A DNA stretch of 11,017 bases from an uncultured Bacillota bacterium (GTDB lineage Bacteria; Bacillota_I; Bacilli_A; Izemoplasmatales; UBA1188). Under the pieces are notes generated by a model that saw only the letters and a list, made by a program, of their open reading frames with translations, was not told the origin of the DNA and did no database searches. The stretch covers positions 1-11,017 of the forward strand of contig CALCVH010000127.1 in the NCBI GenBank assembly GCA_937907585.1, given 5' to 3'. The translations under genes and the position numbers were made by a program. Shown in pieces: positions 1 to 8,500 of this stretch. Position 1 is the stretch's first letter, and every line of letters starts with the position of its first letter.

Positions 1-12
1 TTCAAAATAAAC

Positions 13-38
13 ATAGTCAGATAATATAAAATGACTAT
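13..38. promoter_or_regulatory. Inverted repeat at window edge, possible operator or weak hairpin
   Basis: ATAGTCA (13-19) is followed 12 bases later by its exact complement TGACTAT (32-38). Read on the minus strand, the AT-only spacer contains TATATTAT, which could serve as a -10 region for a gene lying beyond position 1. No run of T follows the stem, so it does not look like a terminator. Seven-base arms can arise by chance in DNA this AT-rich, so this is a weak call. Confidence 0.2.
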
Positions 39-50
39 AATTAACTACTC

Positions 51-507
51 TTAATCATCAAAAAAGAAGCTATAAATATATTCATTTTCAAATAAAGAAG
101 TAATTAAGAGCTTATAAACAGTTCTTTTTGAAATATTAAATTACTTCCTATAATGTATATTATGTTAACTTGATAAATATATCTAAATCTGGGCATATTT
201 TGAAACTATTGTGTAAAGTGGATAATTATGTGCATTCTTATATTTCCTTATTTTTTTCAACTCTTTAAAAATCGAATTTAAAATAGTTTTGAAATCTGGA
301 TTATTATTAATATTTATCATCGTTTTTAAATACCCATAAACGTTATCTACTATTTATCTATAATTAGCCATTTTTAGCGCTTTATAAAATCGGAAGAAAT
401 ATGTATTTAGATGGATAATTATTCATTTTAAGTCGATTTTATAGTGTCCATAATTTTGGACATATTTTAATTATTAGATAATTTAGTTCGTTTATTATTC
501 CTCCTTT
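51..507 (-). pseudogene. Probable decayed gene with a helix-turn-helix-like C-terminus
   Basis: No intact gene lies here, but the minus strand looks like an eroded one. An AAAGGAGG ribosome binding site (507-500) has no ATG, GTG or TTG at a usable distance. An ATA codon stands four bases after it, as if a start codon had mutated. Further down, one frame runs from ATG at 371 to TAA at 51 (107 codons) with only four internal stops, at 356-354, 185-183, 167-165 and 143-141. Between them lie coding-like stretches of 56, 5, 7 and 29 codons. The longest includes the residues NPDFKTILNSIFKELKKI, and the last begins FNISKRTVYKLL, which resembles the recognition half of a helix-turn-helix. The upstream part is in a different frame, so a frameshift is also needed. 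I do not recognise the family. It could also be non-coding DNA that looks coding by chance. Confidence 0.35.
445..462. promoter_or_regulatory. Operator-like dyad, copy 1 (TGTCC-N8-GGACA)
   Basis: TGTCC (445-449) and GGACA (458-462) are perfect inverted half-sites separated by eight AT bases. The same half-sites with the same spacing recur at 534-551. The arms are rich in G and C against a very AT-rich background, which makes chance less likely than for the other inverted repeats here. The architecture resembles the E. coli HipB operator (TATCC-N8-GGATA, established knowledge), so an XRE-family dimeric repressor is a reasonable guess. No such regulator is encoded intact in this window. Confidence 0.45.
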
Positions 508-514
508 ATCCACA
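506..514 (+). promoter_or_regulatory. DnaA-box-like site TTATCCACA
   Basis: This is a perfect match to the consensus DnaA box TTATCCACA. Nearby imperfect relatives are AGTGGATAA at 217-225 (one mismatch on the opposite strand), TTATCTACT at 343-351 (two mismatches) and GATGGATAA at 410-418 (two mismatches on the opposite strand). The site overlaps the expected transcription start below the TATAAT box at 523-518. A single perfect box is weak evidence for an origin; a DnaA-responsive regulatory site or coincidence is also possible. Confidence 0.35.
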
Positions 515-517
515 ATA

Positions 518-523
518 ATTATA
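518..523 (-). promoter_or_regulatory. Candidate -10 box (TATAAT) for the decayed gene
   Basis: TATAAT is present on the minus strand. No recognisable -35 hexamer lies 16-18 bases upstream; the expected place (546-541) falls in the centre of dyad copy 2, which would fit repression by occlusion. Transcription would start near 511, only a few bases before the orphan ribosome binding site at 507-500. In AT-rich DNA an isolated TATAAT is common, so the call rests mainly on its position between dyad and ribosome binding site. Confidence 0.3.
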
Positions 524-533
524 CTAAATAGTA

Positions 534-551
534 TGTCCTATAAAATGGACA
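534..551. promoter_or_regulatory. Operator-like dyad, copy 2 (TGTCC-N8-GGACA)
   Basis: TGTCC (534-538) and GGACA (547-551) repeat the half-sites and the eight-base spacing of copy 1, with centres 89 bases apart. Here the dyad extends one further base pair on each side (TATGTCC / GGACATA), and the ruvA terminator tail begins just beyond it at 555. It lies about 10-30 bases upstream of the candidate -10 box at 523-518, a usual place for a repressor operator acting on leftward transcription. Two sites at this spacing could allow looping or cooperative binding (inference). Confidence 0.45.
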
Positions 552-554
552 TAT

Positions 555-584
555 AAAAAAATCAGCCAACTTTTATTGGCTGAT
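555..584 (-). terminator. Rho-independent terminator after ruvA
   Basis: On the minus strand a nine-base-pair stem (ATCAGCCAA pairing with TTGGCTGAT, at 584-576 and 569-561) closes a six-base loop and is followed directly by a run of T at 560-555. It sits 24 bases after the ruvA stop. It marks the end of the transcription unit that includes obg and ruvA and shows that no ruvB is co-transcribed downstream. Confidence 0.9.
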
Positions 585-608
585 GTATAAATACTTAATT
601 ATTGACGA

Positions 609-1169
609 TTAGATATTGCCTAAGATTTTTCCCAACGCAATTCTAATTAATTCATTAGTTGATTTAGATGTATCTAAAGTAGGCAATACTTTATTGATAT
701 CTTTATCTGAATAGCCTAATGCTGATAAAGCTTCATGAACTTCATCAAGTACCAAATAATTACCATGATACTGAGCGACTTCAATTTTGCCTTTTAAATC
801 AAGAATAATCTGTTGAGCTGATTTATTTCCTATGCCAGGGAATTTACATAGATATTTCGCATCACCTTTATTGATTGCTTGAGCGATATTGTTAACTGAT
901 CCGGTCGCAAGTATTGCTATCGCGCTTTTTGGTCCTATTCCAGAAACGCTTATTAATTTAAGAAACAGATTCTTTTCTTCAACTTCTTTAAATCCATATA
1001 GTGTCAAAACTTCATCTTTGATATGAAGGTATAAATATACTTTGAGCACATCATCAATTTTAAATGAATAAGGTGTAGGAGTCACAATCTTATAACCTAC
1101 ATCATGGCAATCTAAGATGATTGAGTCTTTTCTTATTTCAACTATTTTTCCATATAAATATTCAAACAT
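609..1169 (-). CDS. ruvA: Holliday junction branch migration complex subunit RuvA
   Basis: RuvA binds four-way DNA junctions as a tetramer and loads the RuvB helicase for branch migration in recombinational repair. The 186 residues show the full family order: an N-terminal OB-fold (about 1-62, ending LYGF), two helix-hairpin-helix motifs (SGIGPKSA at 76-83 and PGIGNKSA at 111-118), a short linker, and the C-terminal RuvB-binding three-helix domain (about 140-186). The acidic pin residues of E. coli (E55, D56) appear as D52 and E53. At 186 residues it is slightly short for the family (E. coli 203), mostly in the linker. The start is supported by AGGAG at 1182-1178, eight bases upstream and overlapping the obg stop, so translation is probably coupled to obg. 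The usual partner ruvB does not follow; a terminator does. Confidence 0.97.
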   Translation of the reverse strand: MFEYLYGKIVEIRKDSIILDCHDVGYKIVTPTPYSFKIDDVLKVYLYLHIKDEVLTLYGFKEVEEKNLFLKLISVSGIGPKSAIAILATGSVNNIAQAINKGDAKYLCKFPGIGNKSAQQIILDLKGKIEVAQYHGNYLVLDEVHEALSALGYSDKDINKVLPTLDTSKSTNELIRIALGKILGNI

Positions 1170-1180
1170 ATATAAATCTC

Positions 1181-2476
1181 CTAATCATTAAATTCAAATG
1201 TAACTTTTCCGATTCTGACAAGATCTCCGTTTTTACATCCAATTTTCTTGAGTTCTTCTTCGACTCCCATTTCTTTTAATTTCTTCGCAAATCTGAGCAC
1301 AGAATCTTGTGCGTTTTCATTGAAAGTTCTCATCATTTCATCAATCTTTTTACCACTAACTACATATACTAATTCTTGGTAATCCATTGATACTTCAAAT
1401 AGTTTTTCTGGTTCATCTTTAAACCCATATTCAACTACTTTATTTGAAGTTGTATTTACCATAACTTCATTAGATATTTCATCTAATAAATCCGCAACTT
1501 TATATATTAGATTACCTAATCCTACATTCATCATTGCGCTTATTTCAATTATATCTGGTTCTTTATTATAAGCTTTCTTATAGTCTTTAATAAACGCCTT
1601 TTTATTAGATTCAAATAATTCAGAATCATTCTTGTTAATAACGATAACTTCTTTCTTATTTAGAATATTTTCATCATACAATTTAAGCTCATTTCTAATA
1701 GCTTCATAATCCTTAAATAATGAGCCTTCAGTCTTAGATCCGTCTAAAACATGAATTATTACTCTAGTTCTTTCTACGTGCTTTAAAAACTGAAAGCCAA
1801 GGCCTAAACCAGATGATGCTCCTTCAATTAAACCAGGTAAATCAGCACATACAAATGATCTTCCATCTTTCACATCAACCATGCCTAAATTAGGTTCTAA
1901 TGTAGTGAAATGATACGCCGCAATTTTAGGTCTAGCTTTACTGATAACTGATATAATAGTCGATTTTCCAACAGATGGAAATCCAACTAATCCCGCATCA
2001 GCTAAAACTTTTAATTCTAGTCTTATATCTAATTCTTTAGAGCTTTCTCCAGGTTCCGCAAACTTTGGTGCTTTATTTCTAGCGTTTGCAAATTGAGCGT
2101 TTCCTCTTCCACCTTTTCCGCCTTTTAAAATGATCCTTTTTTCATCTGCGACAGTTAAATCAGCTAATAGTTCACCTGTAGCCTGATTAAAAATTTGAGT
2201 TCCTAGAGGCACTTCTATAATAGTGTCTTTACCGCTCGCTCCAGTCATATTTTTAATCTTGCCATTTTCACCGTTTTCTGCCGCTATTTTCTTTCTATAT
2301 CTTAAAGGCAATAATGTGTTTTCACTGGTTTTCGCAACGAATATAATAGATCCACCATTGCCACCATCTCCTCCAGATGGTCCACCTTTTTCCATATATT
2401 TTTCATGTCTGAAACAGACAGCACCATCGCCACCTCTTCCAGACACTATTTTAAGAGTTGTTTCATCAATAAACAT
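1181..2476 (-). CDS. obg: GTPase Obg/CgtA, ribosome assembly and stress
   Basis: Obg is an essential ribosome-associated GTPase involved in 50S maturation and the stringent response. All three domains are visible in 431 residues. The glycine-rich Obg fold (about 1-158) includes SGRGGDGAVCFRHEK and the GGxGG runs. The G domain has G1 GFPSVGKST (165-173), G2 TTLEPN (191-196), G3 DLPG (212-215), G4 NKND (281-284, where NKxD is the rule) and G5 SAM (313-315). The C-terminal OCT domain spans about 345-431; this is the long Firmicutes/Mollicutes type rather than the shorter forms lacking OCT. A TGA three codons upstream of the ATG rules out an earlier start. No ribosome binding site lies at normal distance: the nearest, AAGGA, is about 36 bases away inside a structured leader. 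ruvA begins 11 bases after its stop. Confidence 0.98.
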   Translation of the reverse strand: MFIDETTLKIVSGRGGDGAVCFRHEKYMEKGGPSGGDGGNGGSIIFVAKTSENTLLPLRYRKKIAAENGENGKIKNMTGASGKDTIIEVPLGTQIFNQATGELLADLTVADEKRIILKGGKGGRGNAQFANARNKAPKFAEPGESSKELDIRLELKVLADAGLVGFPSVGKSTIISVISKARPKIAAYHFTTLEPNLGMVDVKDGRSFVCADLPGLIEGASSGLGLGFQFLKHVERTRVIIHVLDGSKTEGSLFKDYEAIRNELKLYDENILNKKEVIVINKNDSELFESNKKAFIKDYKKAYNKEPDIIEISAMMNVGLGNLIYKVADLLDEISNEVMVNTTSNKVVEYGFKDEPEKLFEVSMDYQELVYVVSGKKIDEMMRTFNENAQDSVLRFAKKLKEMGVEEELKKIGCKNGDLVRIGKVTFEFND

Positions 2477-2524
2477 AATTGTTCACAATTATTAAATTTA
2501 GATTAATAATTTCCTTTCTAAATT
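2475..2524 (-). promoter_or_regulatory. Structured leader of obg: two consecutive inverted repeats
   Basis: The 48-base gap between the giant gene and obg is almost entirely two dyads. The first pairs AATTTAGA (2524-2517) with TCTAAATT (2502-2495); its 14-base loop displays the only Shine-Dalgarno-like sequence, AAGGAAA (2516-2510). The second, ATAATTGTGAACAATTAT (2492-2475), is a perfect palindrome that runs into the AUG; as RNA it would form a seven-base-pair hairpin with a UGAA loop. Folding would shorten the distance between ribosome binding site and start, or hide the start codon. As DNA the palindrome could instead be an operator; it recalls Rex or lac-type sites only loosely. No run of T follows either stem, so this is not a terminator. 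The function is inferred. Confidence 0.45.
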
Positions 2525-5500
2525 CTAGTCAGTTAATTTTACATTGATAGTTTTAAGTTCTGATTCTAAAGAATCATTATTAAACTCACTATTAGATTTA
2601 GCTGTAACTGATAATTTATATTTTTTATTTTCGAATGTGTAATCAGTAAATACATCCATTAATTTGAATTCATCTATAGTTACTTCTTTAGTATCTAATA
2701 ATTCACCTTCATAACTATATAACTTAACAATAAATATAGTTGAATTATCATCGTGACTAAATGATATAGAATGAGTTTCTCTATCAAATTTTAGATTATA
2801 TGGAGTCTTTAAATCTTTCTTTAATATAACTTCTTTTGTTATTACAGTAGATGAAATGTAATCAGTATCATCATTTTCAGGAACAATATTAATTTCATAT
2901 TTATATCCTTCTTTAAATAATGATTTAGATAATGTTACAAATTCTGTCTCTGTATTAATCTTATATTCTTTATAGAAATATAAAGATTTAATTTCATCAT
3001 CATATTTATATACAGTAACTATGTATCTAGTTGCGTTTTCAATAAGTGATAAATTATATGAGTCTAGAGTTTCAGTTAAAGTGATATCATCATCGAAATA
3101 ATAAAGCTCTAATTCAGTTTCTTTATTATCATAATAATCATTTCCAAAGGCTTCTACTTTTATATTATTTAATCCTTTATTTAAATGAGTAGATAATGTT
3201 AGATAATATAGATTACCTTCAGTTTCAAATTCGGTATAATTTGAATCATTAATAGTTACTTTATATTCTTTTACATTATCAATCTTTTCAAAATATAATC
3301 TTGATGTATCTTTATCTATTTCCGCTCTTAAAGTAGAAAGGCTTCCTGATACTTCATAATATAAATCAGAGTCTTTTGAATTATAAATTGAACTTGATAC
3401 AGTCTTATATGCTTCATTAAATGAAGATACCGATAAAATATAATAATATTTACCTGGACCGAATAAACCATTTAAATCAATATCAAATGATTTTGATGAT
3501 TTATATGTCTTTTCATATACATTATTATCATGTTCATCATAGAAATTGATTTCATATGTATCAGCGTTAGTAGTAACTGGAATTGATAATAAATTTTCTG
3601 ATAAGGATGGAGCCGCAACTACTAAATCGCTACTTACTTCATGATAAACTTTATTATAATGTATTGGTTTAGCCATTTTTAATCCAGATAAGTTAGATGC
3701 GGTTACACTGATTGTATATTTACCAACTTCTACTAGTTTAGACGCTTCAATTGTATATTCATTAGTTGGATTATTAGCGGATAAAACATCACCATTAAGT
3801 GAAATTGTATAGAAATTAGTTACAGTTGATGAACCATTTAATAAAGGTGATTCATATGATAATTTTAAGTCTCCACTGCTTAATAATTCAGTTGTAACAC
3901 TATTATCAGTTACAGATAAGACTTTAGTATTATCATATAAACTATTTATATCTGAAATAATCACAGGTTTCTCTTGAATAGTAGTATGACCAAATATATC
4001 AGTTGAAACTATATTTCTTAAGAATATAGATGATATAAATGTATCGATTTCACTATCATCTAATCCATAGATAGTTCCGACACTAATACTCATATTTTCT
4101 ATATTCTTTGCGCCCATAATCTGTAAAGAATCATATAATGCATTAATTTCAGAATCATCAATAGTATTGTTACTTAAATTAGCTTCATTAAAATCAGTTT
4201 TATATGTGATTTCATTAGATGCCATAGAATCTAAGTATTTATCATTATAATCGCTATCATCGATACTTTCTTTGAATTTCTTTGCGATATTTAATCTTAT
4301 GATTGATGAATCTAGTAAACTATTAAAGTTAGTTTCATTCATATTAATTAATAATTCACTTGATAAATTATTAATATCAATTAACTTAATACTATTAAAT
4401 AATTTAGTTAATTCATCTGATTTAATTAATGGTAATGATTTAGTATTTAATTCTTTAGTTTCACTATCATATACATAATTAATTCTTCTAATTAACGCAT
4501 CATATTCAATGGCTTCTTCAGGAATCATAAATGAATAGCTATTATCAACCATATATTTTATTAATTGATTAGATAATGTGTAATGCATAATTGATGAAGA
4601 TAGTAAAGAGCTAATTTCAGATGATGATAAAGAATTTAATGCGTTTAATGGGTCATTTGATATATTAGATAATTCTAATAAATCTAAAGAGTTAACTAAA
4701 GATATGATTTCAGTTTCGCTTAAATCATAGGCAGGATTAATATTGTATTCTAAATTTGTCTTATCATATTGAACACTATTCTTTTCTGAAATAATTGATG
4801 TTGGATAGATAATACCACCTGATAAGCTAAAGCTTTCACTCTTATCTAATAAATAATTAGACATAGTAAGTTTTAATATATTAGATGATAAAATTACTTC
4901 TATTTCTTTATTTGTTGGATAGATTGTGCTTGTATCATTTAATGCTTTTATTGCGTTAACTGTATCATTAGATAATGATTCTGTATCAAGTCTACTTAAT
5001 CCAATAATAAACTTTCTTAATTCATCTTTATTAATGATATATGAATGATCTAGATTATAACTTGAATAGTTCTTATATAGTTTAGGAGTCGATCCATTTG
5101 ATTCAAGAACTAGTGAAGAATATGGTACATAAATTCTGAACGCATCTGTCTTAGTGTTCATTAGATAGTTAGATAGAGACGCTCTAATGATAGTTGAATC
5201 TAATATATAATCGCAATTCAATTTATCATCTTTAATAGATGCTTTATTGACCATTGTTTTAAATACTTCAAATATCTTGTTTCCCGTAGATGATAAATCA
5301 GTTCCATCAAAATATGATATCGCTGTAACTAATTTTTCTACTTCTGAGTCACTAATTAATATAGTAGATTTTAGATTGTTTGAATCATCTAATGCAAGTT
5401 TAGAAGTACTAAAATCTAGATAGTTAATATCATCATTTTCAATTGTATTTTCAGGAATAATGATATTCATTGATGACATATTCATATTCGTGATTAAGTC

Positions 5501-8500
5501 TGTGATAGTCGCTTTAATGATTTCTGAATCTAAAACTACAGATATTTCTTTTCTACCATTAACTTCTCTATTTAATTGTTTAATAGCGCTAAATGAATTA
5601 TCACTATTAGACATATTCTTATAGTCGAAATAGTTAAGTGATTTAATAAATGTCTTAAGTTCCGCTTTAGAAATCATATAAAGTGGATCAGATTCATCAC
5701 TATCAAAATCTGTATACTCAACTAATACATTAGAAGGTATCACTAAAGTATTCGATGATGATTCATCAAATACACTTGATAATTTGCTTGTTAGAGTTGC
5801 GTTAATTAAATATGATGATGTGATTGAATTTAAATCTTCATCAGGCATTGATGTAACATTTGAGATGAAATCTAAAGATAAGTTATCTAGATTACCACTT
5901 TCACCAAATAAAACAGTAAATCCATTTAACATATTCTTTAATTCATCATTATTTAATATGTAGTATTCAACTATAGAAGTAGTTCCATCTTCATTTTCAA
6001 ATTCTTTTGTTAAAGTTTCAGTTAATGATACATATTGAGTTAGTGTATCATCATAATATGATTTCACAAATTCGATAGCTTCTATATCTTTAATTTTAGA
6101 TGAGAAAGTCGCTCTTATGATTGTAGATTTTAATAACTCATCTATTTCATCATTTTCAATTGAAGTCATTAAAGATAGAATATCTGTTCCTTCTTCACTT
6201 GAAGACATATTAAATATCTTAGATATTAATTCTTTACATGCATCTATACTATGGATTAAATTATATAATTCGCCATAGTTAACTACATTACCTAATTCAT
6301 CATATGTTGTATACCATTTATCACTATCCTCATTAAACGGAACAGATAATACTTCATTATTAAAATTAGATATAATAGAAACCATTGTAGGTCCTAAAAT
6401 AGATGAATTTTCTACATCTAATGGATTAACATTTGCGATACCATAGATTAAATAAGAAACATTAGATGATAAATCATTTAAGCTTGTTGCGCCCTTTTCT
6501 TTAGCGCCATCTAAAATATCATCAAATATACCTACAAATGATAATATTTCATCTTTAAATGATTGTTTTTCACCTAGATCATCTGATACTTTAATTTTAA
6601 AAGTATCACTAGACATAGATTCAATTAGTTCAGTTAATAATGGTTTTAAACATGTATCCTCTAAATTAGATACTAACTTTAATTCAAAACATGCATCAAT
6701 TATTGGTTTTAGTATAGTAGTTAATACTTGTTCATCATCAGAATTATCATCAAATAATATTTTATCGATAAATGATTTGTTTTCTTCAGTTGAAGAATCA
6801 CTATTATTAGTGCTTGTATTGATATATTTAATAATATCTGATTTGATAAACGCATCAACCAGATTAGGAACCTTAACTTTAACTTCTTCATTCCAATTGA
6901 TATTATCGCTGAATAAGTTTTCACTTGTTAGATACTTATTGAATTTTTCATTATTCTCAAGTGATACTGATAACATTTGTACAAATATATCAAATACACT
7001 TTGTAAGAAAGTTAATTCAGATAAATCAGATAATAAAGTATTCATCATCTGTGATACTTTGTCTAGATCTAATTCTTCAGTTGTTTCTTTACCAGAATAT
7101 TTATTAATTAAAGTATTTAGATCAAGATCTTCTTGAGTGTAGTTTGACATATCAAATACAATCTTGAATATTGTAGATATATCTTCTTTTAAATCTATAG
7201 AATTGATTAATGTATCGATATAAGATTTAGCTTCAGGATTGTTTAAATCTACTTCATTTAATCTATATTTTTCAATGAAGTTATTTAATACATTCTTAAA
7301 TAGATATGAAGTTAGTATCTGACCACCTAAATCAATGATATTTAATTTCTTAGCCGCATCTAGCACTTTCTTTCTTGGTGCTTCTACTCTAGATAAGAAT
7401 TCAGCATAGGTTTCAGTATCTTTCTTATATCCAAATATATTAACTATATCAGCTAAATTATCTTCATTATTAGATGTATTATTATTCAAATTGGCGATAG
7501 TTTTATTTAGATAATCGCCTAATCCTAATTCAAATAATCCACCCAAAAGTTTACCAAAACTAGATAAATCTTGAGTAAAATCAGTTGAATATAATTGATT
7601 TAATAATTCTTTATTAGTTAAATCTATTGCGGTAATCTGATCAGCGTAGTTTTCAACAAGCACATTTGTTCCTACAACTAATAATACTTTCATCAACCTA
7701 ACATTAGATAGATTATCAAACGCTTTTTCTACTCTCGCAGATTTAATTTTTGTATAATCTATTTTATTTTCTTCATTATATATTTCATCATCTCCAACTA
7801 TATATAAAACAGCTTGGAATACACTATTTAAGTCAGAGATCATGTTAACTTTAATATCTAAATTAGATTCAGAAGATTCATCTTTTACTTTATAATTTAC
7901 ATATACTAATTCATCAAAACATTTATAGAGTGCATTAGTTGATTCACCAGTATTTTTATCTGTAATAGTGATTGATTTAGCGCTTTTAACTAAAAGGTTA
8001 TCATTCCATACACCATTTATTACGCCTACAGTATCAATAAATGGTTTGATGTTATTTACTAATATTGAGATTATTTTCTCGTTTGTTTCATTATCTGTAT
8101 TAGTAGAAGAGTTTCCTTCTTCTCCATCTAAATATTCAATTCTAAAATCATTATTTTTATTAGATAAATGTTCTATATTATATTCTTGAACTTCACTTGT
8201 TACTACATTTTCTAGATTCTCTTCTACTGCTTCAGTTTCGCCAGTATATTCAATTAATACGAAGAATCCAGAGAATATAACCATAATAACGAACGATTTT
8301 GCTAAACCATTTAATAAGCCTAAAAGACCGCCTATTAAGCTGTCTTTATTGGCTTTATTAAATTCTTTTTTACCTTTTAAGAAGATATTATAGATAAATA
8401 ATCTAAGAATCAATCTACATAGAGGCATGATTATTAAGAAGTATAATATGATCCATGCTACTTTAATCGCATATATAACAAGCGAATCAACGAAAGCTTT

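Noticed and set aside
97..147. Inverted repeat GAAGTAATT / AATTACTTC
   Set aside because: The arms are long but AT-rich with a 33-base spacer, and no promoter, T run or partner site accompanies them; chance is a sufficient explanation.
128..154. Plus-strand promoter-like TTGAAA with TATAAT
   Set aside because: The spacer is only 15 bases and nothing on the plus strand downstream is coding; it would run antisense into ruvA.
2223..2495. 90-codon frame on the plus strand, antisense to the start of obg
   Set aside because: It mirrors the glycine-rich Obg domain, giving an artificial proline-rich product, and has no ribosome binding site.
2490..2530. Terminator between the giant gene and obg
   Set aside because: The stem has a single G-C pair, a 14-base loop and no following run of T.
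2525..2600. Sortase-type LPXTG anchor at the C-terminus of the giant protein
   Set aside because: The protein ends KTINVKLTD with no LPXTG, hydrophobic helix or basic tail.
6721..6924. 67-codon minus-strand frame inside the giant gene
   Set aside because: It lies in an alternative frame entirely within a well-supported gene, with no separate ribosome binding site.
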